Shown: positions 52,100 to 62,679, counted from the stretch's first letter. The stretch: DNA of 64,000 nucleotides from Gammaproteobacteria bacterium (GCA_003567475.1 PWZL01000057.1:20473-84472), one strand, 5' to 3'. Made by a program: numbers and translations. Notes: generated from the sequence alone by a model not told the origin.

Positions 52100-52142
52100 G
52101 GCGTCAGACGAGGTGTTCCCGGCAGGCGAGGAAGGCGGCACG

Positions 52143-52163
52143 AAAATCTGTCGACCCGGTCAC
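52143..52163. repeat. 21-bp repeated element, copy 1
   Basis: AAAATCTGTCGACCCGGTCAC; matches 53071-53091 at 19/21 positions. Confidence 0.55.
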
Positions 52164-52190
52164 ACAGGGGGTGCGCCGACAACGGCGATC

Positions 52191-52634
52191 TCAGCCGATG
52201 GCGAGCGGTCGACCCTGGCCGGGAGGGAGCTTGCGCGGCTGGCCGGCGGGGCCGTAGCCCTCTGGTGCGGACGCATGGCCCAGCAGGCTGAGCAGTTCGG
52301 CGTTCTGGCGAAGTTGCGTGGAGAGCGTGGCGCCGATCGCCTGGTTGAGTTCATGGCAGCGTCCAAGGCGCGCCAGCATCTGCTGCCACGCCGGCGAGTG
52401 CGCATCGCCCTGGCGACCCGGGACCTGCAGGCGGGTCACTTCGGCTTCAAGCTCGCGAAGCAGCCGGCGCTTGTCCTGGGTATGGCGGTTGAGCGCGTCG
52501 AGATCACCGGTGGTCAGCGCCTGTATCTCGCCATCGAGCAGGTGCTCCAGGCGCTCGAGCGCCGGCAACAGCCGCCGCCCCGCGGTGTCAAAGTCCACGT
52601 GCGCCTGTGCGCTGGTCATCGCCGGGTGAGTCAT
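52191..52634 (-). CDS. flgN: FlgN-like flagellar chaperone
   Basis: LLPALERLEHLLDGEIQALTTGDLDALNRHTQDKRRLLRELEAEV; directly downstream of flgM. Confidence 0.75.
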   Translation of the reverse strand: MTHPAMTSAQAHVDFDTAGRRLLPALERLEHLLDGEIQALTTGDLDALNRHTQDKRRLLRELEAEVTRLQVPGRQGDAHSPAWQQMLARLGRCHELNQAIGATLSTQLRQNAELLSLLGHASAPEGYGPAGQPRKLPPGQGRPLAIG

Positions 52635-52659
52635 GGGCTGTGCCTCAGGTCGCAACGGC

Positions 52660-52959
52660 TCAGAGCTGGCGTTCCAGCGCCAACAGCCGCTCGGCGATCC
52701 GGCCAGCATCGACGCGGTAGCTGCCGTCGGCGATTGCCTCGCGCAGCGCAGCCACGCGGGCCCCATCGACAGGCGTGCTGGTTTCGCGACCCGCCTCGAG
52801 CAGACTGCGCGCCGCCGCTGTGAGGGTCAGCTGGTCGCTGGTCGAGGCCGGACCACGCCCAACCGTCTGACCGGACGCCGCCGCGGTGTCGGCGCTCTCG
52901 CCAGCCGGACCACGGGTCCCCGTGGTCAAAGCCTTGATCAGTGGATTCTTGATTTCCAT
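52660..52959 (-). CDS. flgM: Anti-sigma28 factor FlgM
   Basis: DQLTLTAAARSLLEAGRE...ARVAALREAIADGSYRVDAGRIAERLLALE. Confidence 0.9.
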   Translation of the reverse strand: MEIKNPLIKALTTGTRGPAGESADTAAASGQTVGRGPASTSDQLTLTAAARSLLEAGRETSTPVDGARVAALREAIADGSYRVDAGRIAERLLALERQL

Positions 52960-53030
52960 TGTATTGTCATCCGTGTGTCGGTGGTTTTGCGCCATGCTCG
53001 AGCGTCGCGCATCCAACCCCTGCGACCCGG

Positions 53031-53057
53031 CTGTCGGCCGAAGGCGGGGAAACTTTA
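53031..53057 (-). promoter_or_regulatory. Sigma28 promoter for flgMN
   Basis: Reverse strand TAAAGTTT-N11-GCCGACAG. Confidence 0.75.
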
Positions 53058-53070
53058 GGGCCAATCGTCA

Positions 53071-53091
53071 AAAATCTGTCGATCCGGCCAC
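53071..53091. repeat. 21-bp repeated element, copy 2
   Basis: AAAATCTGTCGATCCGGCCAC; 19/21 match to copy 1, just upstream of the flgM promoter. Confidence 0.55.
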
Positions 53092-53160
53092 TGCGGTGCG
53101 GAATGTCTGCGGCGCGTGGCGTCGAGCCCACGGGTCTGGTGACGGTTTTCCGACACCCGG

Positions 53161-53919
53161 TCATCGGCCTGCCAGCACTTGGCCGCGCTCATCGACCAGC
53201 CCTTCGACGATCTGGCGACTGCGCAGATTGCGCACCCGCACGCGCTCTCCGGCAGCGGCATCGGCGAGCGCCTCGCCTTCGCTGCGCACGGCGATGCCGC
53301 CGACACCGGCGATCACCGCCACCCGCTGACCACGACGCACCAGTCGGGGCGCTTCCAGCGCCTCCCGCGTGATCACCTGTCCCGGACGCAGTGGCCGGCG
53401 CAGCATCATGCCAACGGCCTCGTCCGGCGAGGTCATCCAGCCGCCGTTAAGTTGGGCGACGTCGTGTTCTTCCAGGCGAAGATGGTCGGCACGCAGGGTC
53501 TCGCCACGCCCGGCGGCGTTGCCGAGCACGAGCACGGCAGCGCGCATCTCCACGCGCACCGGGACATACAAGGTCCACTCGGCACCGCTCATGCAGCGCA
53601 CGCCAACGCTGATGTTGGCGCCTCCCCGCCTTCCCGGCGGGTCGAAGGTTTCCGGCGTGACAGCGCACGCTGGCAGGCGCAGCCGCGGATCGAGGCGGGC
53701 AGCCTCGGCACGCAGGCGGGCGCCGTCGGGAGCGCTGCGTTCGGCCTGGCTCAGGGCGTGGGCACTTGCCAGCTCGCGCAGCTGCTGGTGATCGGTCAGC
53801 GGCGTGGCCACGGCAGAGCCGACGGTGAGCAGCAGCGCGAAGACACCCCACAGCGCCCCCGCGCGGTGAACAGGCTGGGGCAGGCGGTGGACGGGGCGGT
53901 CGGCGTGAGTCACTGGCAT
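53161..53919 (-). CDS. flgA: Flagellar P-ring assembly chaperone FlgA
   Basis: MMLRRPLRPGQVITREALEAPRLVRRGQRVAVIAGVGGIAVRSEGEALADAAAGERVRVRNLRSRQIVEG. Confidence 0.92.
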   Translation of the reverse strand: MPVTHADRPVHRLPQPVHRAGALWGVFALLLTVGSAVATPLTDHQQLRELASAHALSQAERSAPDGARLRAEAARLDPRLRLPACAVTPETFDPPGRRGGANISVGVRCMSGAEWTLYVPVRVEMRAAVLVLGNAAGRGETLRADHLRLEEHDVAQLNGGWMTSPDEAVGMMLRRPLRPGQVITREALEAPRLVRRGQRVAVIAGVGGIAVRSEGEALADAAAGERVRVRNLRSRQIVEGLVDERGQVLAGR

Positions 53920-53948
53920 CTCCGATAGCGACGGGGCCCAGGGAATAA

Positions 53949-53964
53949 AGCAAGAGCCGTGCCA
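53949..53964 (-). promoter_or_regulatory. Sigma54 promoter for flgA
   Basis: Reverse strand TGGCACG-GCTC-TTGCT. Confidence 0.7.
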
Positions 53965-53994
53965 GTGCGTGCCCGAGCGGGCGATCGGCGTCGG

Positions 53995-54022
53995 TCAAGT
54001 TCCGGTTGCAGCCGCCGATACC
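53995..54022 (+). promoter_or_regulatory. Sigma28 promoter for cheV
   Basis: TCAAGTTT-N12-GCCGATAC. Confidence 0.65.
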
Positions 54023-54037
54023 CTCGCTGTGCGGTGA

Positions 54038-54997
54038 GTGTGTGCGAGGGAGAGGGTGGTGGCCCAGGTTCTCGAAAGTGTTGATCGCCTGACGCGTCTG
54101 GTCGGCCAGAACCGCCTGGAGCTGTTGATGTTCCGGCTGAACGGCGATCAGCTCTACGGCATCAACGTGTTCAAGGTACGGGAGGTGGTTCACGCCCCGC
54201 TGCTGCGTCGCTTCCCGCATGCCCACCCGCTGGTGGCCGGCATGGCGCGTATCCGCGGCGTCACCGTGCCGGTGCTCGACCTCGCGCACTCCATCGGCCA
54301 GCCTTCGCTGCCGCAGGACGCGGCGCGCTACGTGGTCTTGACCGAATTCAGCCGCTCGGTGCAGGGGCTGTTGGTCAGCGGCATCGAGCGCATCATCAAC
54401 GCCGGCTGGGACAGCGTGCGCCCGCCACCGGTGGATGACCCCGAGCGCTGTCATGTCACCGCCATCACCTATTTCGGCGATGAACTGGTACAGATCCTCG
54501 ATGTCGAGCGGGTGCTGGATCTCGTGGTCGGACCGACCGCGGGGGTGTCGGCGGCGCTGGCCGCGGATTCGCGCGCGCGGCTCGGCACCAAGCCCCGATG
54601 TGCGCTGGTGGCGGACGATTCCGCCGTGGCACGTGGGCAGATCCGCCGGGCGCTGGCTGACATCGGTGTCGAGGCCATTCTGTGTAATGACGGTCGCCAA
54701 GCCCTCGAGCGACTCCAGCTCTGGGCGGATGCCGGCAATCTCGAAGAGCGGATCAGCATGGTGATCTCGGATATCGAGATGCCGCAGATGGATGGCTACA
54801 CGCTGGTGCGCGAAATCCGCAAGGACCGTCGCCTCGCGCATCTGCACGTCATGATGCACTCCTCGCTCAGCGGACGCTTCAACAGCCGCGCCTGCGAGGA
54901 GGCCGGCGCGGACCGGCTGCTCGCCAAGTTCGATCCGGATGAATTCGCTCACGCGGTGACCGAGTACCTTGCAGGCGACGTGCCGGTTCACCACTGA
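54038..54997 (+). CDS. cheV: CheV (CheW-REC) chemotaxis adaptor
   Basis: LELLMFRLNGDQLYGINVFKVREVV...ITYFGDELVQILDVERVL; REC ALVADDSAVARGQIRRAL...VISDIEMPQMDGYTL. ORF-track coordinates kept. Confidence 0.94.
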   Translation: MCARERVVAQVLESVDRLTRLVGQNRLELLMFRLNGDQLYGINVFKVREVVHAPLLRRFPHAHPLVAGMARIRGVTVPVLDLAHSIGQPSLPQDAARYVVLTEFSRSVQGLLVSGIERIINAGWDSVRPPPVDDPERCHVTAITYFGDELVQILDVERVLDLVVGPTAGVSAALAADSRARLGTKPRCALVADDSAVARGQIRRALADIGVEAILCNDGRQALERLQLWADAGNLEERISMVISDIEMPQMDGYTLVREIRKDRRLAHLHVMMHSSLSGRFNSRACEEAGADRLLAKFDPDEFAHAVTEYLAGDVPVHH

Positions 54998-55101
54998 GCC
55001 GCTGGTTCGCGTCAGCGTCTTGACGCCCTCCCGCGCGGGGGCTGACCGCCTGGCCTGATCACGCGCTGCTCGGACGCAGCCGACCGATGAGCCGTGGTCT
55101 G

Positions 55102-55123
55102 AAGCGGCAGTGGCTTGCCGCTT
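55102..55123 (+). terminator. Hairpin after cheV (candidate terminator)
   Basis: AAGCGGCA-GTGGCT-TGCCGCTT; only a weak T tract. Confidence 0.35.
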
Positions 55124-55206
55124 TCCGGCGCGCGGTTGCCGCTCGCCCGCGAACTTCTGCGGTTTTCCCCTCAATACGGTCCCCGGCCCATGGGTGCCGG
55201 GCCGAA

Positions 55207-55222
55207 TGGCATGCCCCTTGCA
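55207..55222 (+). promoter_or_regulatory. Sigma54 promoter for the flgB operon
   Basis: TGGCATG-CCCC-TTGCA, 34 bp upstream of the flgB ATG. Confidence 0.7.
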
Positions 55223-55255
55223 AGAGCGGTTGCGACAGACCATTGGAGGCTGCCA

Positions 55256-55678
55256 ATGAACCGCATGCTCGATGCCGCACTGGGGATCCACCCGCAGGCC
55301 CTGGCCGTGAGTGCCCGCCTCCTGGAGGTGCTCGCCGGCAATATGGCCAACGCCGACACGCCGGGCTTCAAGGCCCGTGATATCGACTTTCGCAGCGCGC
55401 TCAAGGGCGAGCTGGAGACCCGGCTGAATGGCGCCGCCGGGGGCCTGCCGGCCACCTCTCTGGCCACCACCCGGGCCGGCCATCTGCCTGCCGGCGGCAC
55501 GTCCGCGATACCCGAGCCGATGTACCGCGTGCCCCACCATCCTTCGCTCGACGGCAACACCGTCGATACCCAGATGGAGCAGGCCGCCTTCGGTGAGGCC
55601 GCGGTGCGCTACCAGGCCAGCCTCGATTTTCTCGGCAGCCGCGTGGAGGGCCTGCGCAAGGCCCTGCGCGGCGAATGA
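55256..55678 (+). CDS. flgB: Flagellar rod protein FlgB
   Basis: LLEVLAGNMANADTPGFKARDIDF; start MNRMLD at 55256. Confidence 0.95.
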   Translation: MNRMLDAALGIHPQALAVSARLLEVLAGNMANADTPGFKARDIDFRSALKGELETRLNGAAGGLPATSLATTRAGHLPAGGTSAIPEPMYRVPHHPSLDGNTVDTQMEQAAFGEAAVRYQASLDFLGSRVEGLRKALRGE

Positions 55679-55722
55679 CGCGGCCGCGCTGATCTCGCAG
55701 CCCTGAACGGAGACCCCCACCC

Positions 55723-56142
55723 ATGAGCCTCTTCAACATCTTTGACATGTCCGGCTCGGCGCTGAGTGCCCAGTCGGTCCGCCTGAATACGGTGGCCAGC
55801 AATATGGCCAACGCCGAGACGGCGAGTGCCACGGCCGAGGGCGTGTACCGTTCGCGCCAGCCGCTGTTCGCCGCTGTGCTGCAGCAGCAGGGCGGGACGG
55901 CGCCGACCCAGGCCGGGGTCCGTGTGACCGGGATCGTCGAGAGCACTGCGCCACCGCGGATGGAGTATCTGCCCGGCCATCCGCTGGCCAACGAGGACGG
56001 TTATGTGTTTTTCCCGGCGATCAACATGGTCGAGGAGATGGCCAACATGATGTCAGCCTCGCGTAACTACCAGAACAACGTCGAGATGATGAATACCGTG
56101 CAGCAGCTGATGCTGCGCACCCTGCAGCTGGGGCAGCGCTGA
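55723..56142 (+). CDS. flgC: Flagellar rod protein FlgC
   Basis: FNIFDMSGSALSAQSVRLNTVASNMANAET...MVEEMANMMSASRNYQNNVEMMNT. Confidence 0.96.
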   Translation: MSLFNIFDMSGSALSAQSVRLNTVASNMANAETASATAEGVYRSRQPLFAAVLQQQGGTAPTQAGVRVTGIVESTAPPRMEYLPGHPLANEDGYVFFPAINMVEEMANMMSASRNYQNNVEMMNTVQQLMLRTLQLGQR

Positions 56143-56819
56143 TGGCCGGGAATATCGACGTCAACGCCCTGAGCCAGCTTGGCCTCACCGCCAAGCCCGC
56201 GGACAAGCCGCGGGATCGGCTGGGGCAGGAAGAGTTCATGCGGCTGATGATCACCCAGCTGCGCAACCAGGACCCATTCGCCCCAATGGAGAGCGGCGAG
56301 TTCCTGGGTCAGCTCGCGCAGTTCGGCACGGTCTCCGGTATCGAGGACATGCGCCAGTCGTTCGAGACGCTGGCCGGGTCGATTGCCGGGAACCAGACCT
56401 TGCAGGCCGCCGGCCTGGTCGACCGCCAGGTGCTGGTGCCTGCGCGCGAGGGCTGGCTGCCGCCCGAGGGCAGCCTCACCGGCGCGGTGGACGTGCCCGC
56501 CGGGGTCTCGGGCGTCGGCCTCGGGGTCTACGACCTCGGCGGGCGGCTGGTGACCACGCTGCCGGTGCAGGCCGAGGGCAATGGCGGGCGCGCGGCGTTC
56601 AGCTGGGACGGGCGCCTGCCCGACGGCGGGCGCGCGGCGCCGGGCTTCTATGAACTGCGGGCCACCGGCAACGAAGCCGGCCGTGCCGTGGCGCTGGAGG
56701 CGCTGGTCTCCGGGCGGGTCGAGAGCGTCGCTGTGGGCGAGCGCAACGGCGCGATGTCGCTGACGGTCACGGGTCTTGGGGTAGTAGATTTCGGCCGCGT
56801 ACGCGGTATCAGTAATTGA
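56142..56819 (+). CDS. flgD: Hook cap protein FlgD
   Basis: LGQEEFMRLMITQLRNQDPFAPMESGEFLGQLAQFGTVSGIEDM. Confidence 0.96.
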   Translation: MAGNIDVNALSQLGLTAKPADKPRDRLGQEEFMRLMITQLRNQDPFAPMESGEFLGQLAQFGTVSGIEDMRQSFETLAGSIAGNQTLQAAGLVDRQVLVPAREGWLPPEGSLTGAVDVPAGVSGVGLGVYDLGGRLVTTLPVQAEGNGGRAAFSWDGRLPDGGRAAPGFYELRATGNEAGRAVALEALVSGRVESVAVGERNGAMSLTVTGLGVVDFGRVRGISN

Positions 56820-56844
56820 AACATAAGGATACGGGAGTAACCTC

Positions 56845-58062
56845 ATGCCATTTCGTACAGCACTGAGCGGTCTGAACGCGGCGTCGGCCGACCTGCGGGT
56901 CACTGGCAACAACATCGCCAACTCCGGCACCACCGGCTTCAAGGGCTCACGCGCCGAGTTCGCCGATATTTTTGCGACCGCCTATGGCGGCGTAGGGCGC
57001 ACGGCCATCGGCACCGGCGTGCGCTTGTCCTCCGTGACCCAGCAGTTTTCCCAGGGCAACATCGACTTCACCGGCAGCAACCTCGACATGGCCCTGTCCG
57101 GCCGCGGCTTCTTCGTCCTTTCCGACCAAGGGGCGCGCAGCTATACGCGTGACGGCGCCTTCCAGGTGGACCGCGACGGCTTCGTGGTCAACAGCGGCGG
57201 CAAGCGCCTGCAGGCGTATCCTCTGCAGGATCGGTTGAGCGGGACGTTCAACACCGGTCAGCTCGAGGACCTGCGTCTGGCGACGACGGAGTCCTCGCCC
57301 GGGGCGACCCGTCGCGTGGAGGCGTCGTTCAATCTGCGGGCCAACGCCGAGGACCTCTCGGACATCGATTTCGACGCCGAGGATCCGAACAGCTACTCGT
57401 TCTCGACCTCACTGACGGTCTACGACTCGCTTGGCCAGTCGCATGTGGCGACGGTGTTTTTCCGGAACGTCGGCAATCTCGAGTGGGAAGCCAACCTGGC
57501 GATCGACGGCGAGGTCGTCGGCGGTCCGCAAAGCCTCACGTTCGCTGCCGACGGCTCGCTGGCCGCGCCGCAGGATCCGCTGCAGTTCGGCGCGTTCACG
57601 CCGACCAACGGCGCCGAGCCGCTGGACATCGAGTTCGATGTCAGCCGCGCGACGCAGTTTGGCGCGACCGACAGTGTCAGTGCGCTGCGCCAGGACGGCT
57701 TCGCCAGCGGCCGGCTGACCGGCATCGATATCGATGATTCGGGGGTGGTGTTCGCCCGGTACACCAACGGTCAGAGCGCACCGCTCGGTCAGGTGGCCGT
57801 GGCGAGCTTCGCCAATCCGCAGGGCCTGCAACAGATCGGCGACAACGGCTGGGTCGAGACCTTCGCCGCGGGCGACCCGATTCTCGGCACGGCCGGCAGC
57901 GGCGATCTGGGGACGCTGCAGTCCGGCGGACTGGAGGCCTCGAACATCGACATCGCCGCCGAGCTCGTGAACCTGATCACCGCGCAACGCAACTTCCAGG
58001 CCAACGCGCAGGTGATCAGCACGGCCGATACGGTCACCCAGACCATCATCAACATCCGCTGA
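56845..58062 (+). CDS. flgE: Flagellar hook protein FlgE
   Basis: FRTALSGLNAASADLRVTGNNIANSGTTGFKGSRAEFADIF. Confidence 0.96.
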   Translation: MPFRTALSGLNAASADLRVTGNNIANSGTTGFKGSRAEFADIFATAYGGVGRTAIGTGVRLSSVTQQFSQGNIDFTGSNLDMALSGRGFFVLSDQGARSYTRDGAFQVDRDGFVVNSGGKRLQAYPLQDRLSGTFNTGQLEDLRLATTESSPGATRRVEASFNLRANAEDLSDIDFDAEDPNSYSFSTSLTVYDSLGQSHVATVFFRNVGNLEWEANLAIDGEVVGGPQSLTFAADGSLAAPQDPLQFGAFTPTNGAEPLDIEFDVSRATQFGATDSVSALRQDGFASGRLTGIDIDDSGVVFARYTNGQSAPLGQVAVASFANPQGLQQIGDNGWVETFAAGDPILGTAGSGDLGTLQSGGLEASNIDIAAELVNLITAQRNFQANAQVISTADTVTQTIINIR

Positions 58063-58074
58063 CAGGGCTGAACC

Positions 58075-58818
58075 ATGGACCGACTGCTCTATGTGGCGAT
58101 GACCGGTGCGCGCGAGGCGCAGGTGGCGCAGTCCGTCACCAGCCAGAACCTCGCCAATGCCTCGACCACTGGCTTCCGCGCCACGCTCGCCAGTGCCGTG
58201 CACGCGCCGCTGACCGGCCCCGGACATGCCGGCGCCCGCGCCTATGCGGTCACCGAGGGCCAGGGCATCGACTTCACCCCCGGCCCGCTGATGGCCACCG
58301 GTCGCGCGCTCGATGTCGCCATCGACGGCGAGGGCTGGCTTGCCGTGCAGGCGCCCGACGGGGGCGAGGGCCTGACGCGCGCGGGCGACCTGCGGGTGGA
58401 CGCCTTCGGCATGCTGACCACCGGCACCGGCCTGCCGGTGCTGGGCAACGGCGGACCGATTGCGCTGCCGCCGTTCGAGTCGCTGGAGATCGCCGGCGAC
58501 GGCACCATCAGCATCCGCCCGCTGGGCCAGGACGCCGCGGGACTGGCGGTGGTGGAGCGTATCCGCCTGGTCAACCCGGATCCGGCGACGCTGGTGCGCG
58601 GCGAGGACGGGTTGGTTCGCGTGGCCGCCGGCGAGGCGCCGCCAGCAGAGGCTGACGTGCGGCTGCTGGGTGGCATGCTAGAGGGCAGTAACGTCAACAC
58701 GGTGAGTGCCATGGTGGAGATGATCCGCCACGCCCGCAGCTTCGAGCTGCAGGTGAAGATGATGAACACCGCCCAACAGAACGACCAGAGCTCCGGCGCA
58801 CTGTTGCGCCTGGGCTGA
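58075..58818 (+). CDS. flgF: Flagellar rod protein FlgF
   Basis: [36 protein letters not shown]. Confidence 0.95.
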   Translation: MDRLLYVAMTGAREAQVAQSVTSQNLANASTTGFRATLASAVHAPLTGPGHAGARAYAVTEGQGIDFTPGPLMATGRALDVAIDGEGWLAVQAPDGGEGLTRAGDLRVDAFGMLTTGTGLPVLGNGGPIALPPFESLEIAGDGTISIRPLGQDAAGLAVVERIRLVNPDPATLVRGEDGLVRVAAGEAPPAEADVRLLGGMLEGSNVNTVSAMVEMIRHARSFELQVKMMNTAQQNDQSSGALLRLG

Positions 58819-58855
58819 ACCGCGTGATGCGCGCATCGCGCAGGAGGACCGCACC

Positions 58856-59647
58856 ATGAACCAGGCCTTATGGATCGCCAAGACCGGACTCGACGCTCAG
58901 CAGACCCGTCTGGCGACGATCTCGAACAATCTCGCCAACGCCAACACCACCGGGTTCAAGAAAGACCGCGCGGTGTTCCAGGACCTGGTCTACCAGAACA
59001 TCCGCCAGCCCGGGGCCCAGAGTTCGCAGGACACCCAGCTGCCCTCCGGGCTGATGCTCGGCACCGGTGTGCGCACCGCAGCCACCGAGAAGATCCACAC
59101 CCAGGGCAACCTCATCCAGACCGACAACGCGCTGGATGTCGCCGTCCAGGGCCGGGGCTTCCTGCAGATCCTGATGCCGGACGGCACGCTGGCCTACACG
59201 CGGGACGGCGCCCTGCAGGTCAACCGCGACGGCCAGGTGGTCACGGCCAACGGCTTCGAACTGCAGCCTGGCATCGTGGTGCCGGACAACGCGCTGTCCG
59301 TGAGCATCGGCCAGGACGGCATCGTCTCGGCCTCGGTTCCGGGCAACCCGATCCCGGTGGAGCTCGGTGCCGTCCAGCTCGCCGACTTCGTCAACCCGGC
59401 CGGCCTGCAGGCGGTCGGTGGCAACCTCCTGATCGAGACCGCCGCCAGTGGCCCGCCGCAGGTCGGTGTGCCGGGGCTCACGGGCCTGGGCACGCTGATG
59501 CAGGGGATGCTGGAGAGCTCCAACGTCAACACCGTCGAGGAGCTGGTCAACATGATCGAGACCCAGCGCGCCTACGAGATCAACTCCAAGGCCATTTCCA
59601 CCGCGGATCAGATGCTGCAGTTCGCGAACAACAACCTCGGCCGCTGA
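58856..59647 (+). CDS. flgG: Flagellar rod protein FlgG
   Basis: [43 protein letters not shown]. Confidence 0.97.
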   Translation: MNQALWIAKTGLDAQQTRLATISNNLANANTTGFKKDRAVFQDLVYQNIRQPGAQSSQDTQLPSGLMLGTGVRTAATEKIHTQGNLIQTDNALDVAVQGRGFLQILMPDGTLAYTRDGALQVNRDGQVVTANGFELQPGIVVPDNALSVSIGQDGIVSASVPGNPIPVELGAVQLADFVNPAGLQAVGGNLLIETAASGPPQVGVPGLTGLGTLMQGMLESSNVNTVEELVNMIETQRAYEINSKAISTADQMLQFANNNLGR

Positions 59648-59679
59648 GGCGGCCGAGCCGAGTTTCAGGGAGTGAACCC

Positions 59680-60453
59680 ATGATCTTCTCGCCACGACCC
59701 CCCAACCGCGAGGGGTGCTGCGATGCCGCGCCGCGCCGCCTGCCACGCCCACCGCGGGGCTGGACCTCGGTCCGCCGGGCCCTGGTCCTGCCGCTGGCCG
59801 CGGCCCTGCTCGCCGGCTGTGCGACCGGCGCCCATGTCACCTACCCCGGGGGCGATGAGCGTTTCTCGGCCACACCGCCCCCCGAGCCGCGACCGGCCTT
59901 CGACAATGGCGGCGCCATCTTCCAGGCGGCGTCCTCGCAGAGCCTGTTCCAGGACTACAAGGCCCGGCGGGTTGGCGACGTGTTGACCGTGCTGCTGGCC
60001 GAGCGGACCAACGCCCGGAAGTCCGCCGGCGCGGCCACCTCGAAAGACAGCAGTGTGCGCATGAACAACCCGGTGATCATCGGCCGGCCGATCACCCGCG
60101 ACGGCAACCCGCTGTTCGAGGCCGAGGTCAGCGGTTCGCGCAGCTTCGAAGGCCAGGGCGATGCCTCGCAGAGCAATCTGCTCGAGGGCTCGATCACGGT
60201 CACCGTCGCCGAAGTGCTGCCGAATGGCAACCTGCGGGTGCAGGGCGAGAAGTGGATGCGCATCAACCAGGGAGAAGAGTTCATCCGGCTGCGCGGCATC
60301 GTCCGCCCGGTCGATATCCGCGCCGACAACAGCGTGCTCTCCACCCAGGTGGCCGATGCCCAGCTCGCCTACGGCGGCACCGGCACGATCGCCCATTCCA
60401 GCTCGCCGGGCTGGCTGAGCCGCTTCTTCAACAGTCCGGCCTGGCCGTTCTGA
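59680..60453 (+). CDS. flgH: Flagellar L-ring lipoprotein FlgH
   Basis: Lipobox [31 protein letters not shown]; start ATG 59680. Confidence 0.95.
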   Translation: MIFSPRPPNREGCCDAAPRRLPRPPRGWTSVRRALVLPLAAALLAGCATGAHVTYPGGDERFSATPPPEPRPAFDNGGAIFQAASSQSLFQDYKARRVGDVLTVLLAERTNARKSAGAATSKDSSVRMNNPVIIGRPITRDGNPLFEAEVSGSRSFEGQGDASQSNLLEGSITVTVAEVLPNGNLRVQGEKWMRINQGEEFIRLRGIVRPVDIRADNSVLSTQVADAQLAYGGTGTIAHSSSPGWLSRFFNSPAWPF

Positions 60454-60463
60454 GGAGTTTTTG

Positions 60464-61600
60464 ATGAACACACGGCGCTTCACCTGGGCCGGTATCGGTC
60501 TGCTTGTCACGCTGCTCACGCTCGGCTCGGCACTGACGGTCTCGCCCGCGGCCGGCGCGGAGCGCGTCAAGGACCTGGCCAGTATCGCCGGCGTACGGTC
60601 CAACCAGCTGGTCGGCTACGGCCTGGTGGTCGGTCTCGATGGCAGCGGCGACCAGACCACCCAGGCGCCGTTCACCTCGCAGAGTCTGCGCAACATGCTC
60701 GGGCAGCTGGGCGTGACCATCCCACCGGGTGTGAACCTGCAGGTGAACAATGTCGCCGCAGTGATGGTCACCGCCGATCTCCCCGCGTTCGCGAAACCGG
60801 GGCAGAACATCGATGTCACCGTCTCGTCCATCGGCAACGCGCAGAGCCTGCGCGGTGGCAGCCTGCTGATGACTCCGCTGCTCGGTGCCGATGGCGAGAT
60901 CTACGCCATGGCCCAGGGCAACCTGGTGGTCGGCGGCTTCGGCGTGGACGGGCGGGACGGGTCGCGCGTCACCCTCAACGTCCCCAGCGTCGGGCGTATC
61001 CCCGCCGGCGCCTCGGTCGAACGCGAAGTGCCGACCAGCTTCAACCAGGGCGACAGTCTGGTGCTGAACCTGAACCGCGCGGACTTCACCACGGCCCGTC
61101 GGCTGGCCGATACCATCAACGACCTGCTGGGCGACTTGACCGCCCAACCCATCGATGCCACCTCGGTGCGCGTACGCGCACCGCTGGATCCCGGCCAGCG
61201 GGTGGCATTCGTCTCGGTGCTCGAGAACCTGACGGTGACGCCGGGGCAGCCGGCGGCCCGCGTGATCGTCAACGCCCGCACGGGCACCATTGTGATGGGT
61301 GGTGCGGTGCGCGTCCTGCCGGCGGCCGTATCCCACGGCGGCCTGTCGGTCACGATCACCGAGAGTTTCGACGTGAGCCAGCCCGAGCCCTTTGCCCGCG
61401 GCGAGACGGTGGTCACGCCGCGCAGCGACATCGAAGTGGAGCAGGGTGCCTCGCGCATGTTCCCGTTTGGTCCGGGCACCAGCCTGGACGAGATCGTGCG
61501 CGCGGTAAACGAGGTGGGCGCGGCGCCTGGCGACCTGGTCGCCATTCTCGAAGCCCTGCATCAGGCCGGCGCGCTGCGCGCCGAGCTGATCGTGATCTGA
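60464..61600 (+). CDS. flgI: Flagellar P-ring protein FlgI
   Basis: [47 protein letters not shown]. Confidence 0.97.
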   Translation: MNTRRFTWAGIGLLVTLLTLGSALTVSPAAGAERVKDLASIAGVRSNQLVGYGLVVGLDGSGDQTTQAPFTSQSLRNMLGQLGVTIPPGVNLQVNNVAAVMVTADLPAFAKPGQNIDVTVSSIGNAQSLRGGSLLMTPLLGADGEIYAMAQGNLVVGGFGVDGRDGSRVTLNVPSVGRIPAGASVEREVPTSFNQGDSLVLNLNRADFTTARRLADTINDLLGDLTAQPIDATSVRVRAPLDPGQRVAFVSVLENLTVTPGQPAARVIVNARTGTIVMGGAVRVLPAAVSHGGLSVTITESFDVSQPEPFARGETVVTPRSDIEVEQGASRMFPFGPGTSLDEIVRAVNEVGAAPGDLVAILEALHQAGALRAELIVI

Positions 61601-61617
61601 GGCGGGGCAAGACCAGC

Positions 61618-62679
61618 ATGCGCGCGGACCTCCAGGGCAGTTTCACCTTCACCGACCTCCAGGGCCTCGGCGCCCTGCGGCGTGAGGCGCGCGAGGATAC
61701 CCCCGAGGCCCGTCGGGTGGTGGCCCAGCAGTTCGAGGCGATGTTCCTGAACCAGTTGCTGAAGCAGATGCGCGATGCCACCGCCGTGATCGACAGCGGT
61801 CTGGTCGACCGCGACCGCATGCGTTTCCACGAGGACATGCTCGACCAGCAGCTGGCGCTGACGCTGTCGCAGGGGCGGGGGATCGGGCTGGCCGATGCCA
61901 TCCTGCGCCAGATCGGCGGTGAGCCGGCCGAGTCGCGGCCGGCCACGCCTGTGTCCGCCCCGAACGCTGCGGCCTCCGCGGGATCGATGCTGCCGGCAGA
62001 CGTCCGTCATGGCCGCGCCGCCGGGCTGCAGCCCGGCGTGTTCGTCAGGGAAGTCCCCATGGCCGAGATCGCGTTTCAGCCCCGTGCCGCTGCCCCCGAG
62101 CCCTTCTCGCCGGCAACCCCGGACGACTTCGTCGACGCTGTCTGGCCCCACGCGGAGCGCGCCGCGCGGCGCCTGGGCGTCCCGGCCGAGGTGCTGGTCG
62201 CCCAGGCCGCGCTCGAGACCGGCTGGGGCCGGCACATGATCCGCGATGCGTCGGGCCAGAACGCGTTCAATCTCTTCGGCATCAAGGCCACCGGCGGCTG
62301 GGACGGCCGCCAGGCGCGCGTCTCGACGCTGGAGTTCATCAATGGGATCCCGGAGCGGCGCCAGGAGCCCTTCCGCGTCTATGACGGGCTGGCGCAGAGC
62401 TTCGAGGACTATGTCCGGCTGATCGAGAGCCGGCCGCGTTACGCCGAGGCGCGCGCCGCCACCACCGCCGCGGACTACGCTCGCGGCCTCCAGGCCGGCG
62501 GCTACGCCACGGACCCGGACTACGCCAACAAGATCATCGCCATCGTCGAGCGCGGCCTGCCCGGGCGGCCGGTGGCGGTCGACGGTGGATTCCGTGATCA
62601 AGTTCACACGGCTGCGGCCGATAACAGCGAATCGGAGCTGGCCGCGCGGGTGCGCCCGGCCACGGGAGATGAGGCATGA
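61618..62679 (+). CDS. flgJ: FlgJ rod-cap with C-terminal peptidoglycan hydrolase
   Basis: VAQQFEAMFLNQLLKQMRDA; LVAQAALETGWGRHMIRDASGQNAFNLFGIKA. Confidence 0.96.
   Translation: MRADLQGSFTFTDLQGLGALRREAREDTPEARRVVAQQFEAMFLNQLLKQMRDATAVIDSGLVDRDRMRFHEDMLDQQLALTLSQGRGIGLADAILRQIGGEPAESRPATPVSAPNAAASAGSMLPADVRHGRAAGLQPGVFVREVPMAEIAFQPRAAAPEPFSPATPDDFVDAVWPHAERAARRLGVPAEVLVAQAALETGWGRHMIRDASGQNAFNLFGIKATGGWDGRQARVSTLEFINGIPERRQEPFRVYDGLAQSFEDYVRLIESRPRYAEARAATTAADYARGLQAGGYATDPDYANKIIAIVERGLPGRPVAVDGGFRDQVHTAAADNSESELAARVRPATGDEA

Noticed and set aside
53447-55720. 757-aa minus-strand ORF
   Set aside because: Runs out of frame through flgA and antisense to cheV and flgB, across clear promoters; a shadow ORF.
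58870-59679. N-terminal extension of the FlgH ORF
   Set aside because: Out-of-frame reading of flgG; the lipoprotein signal begins at ATG 59680.
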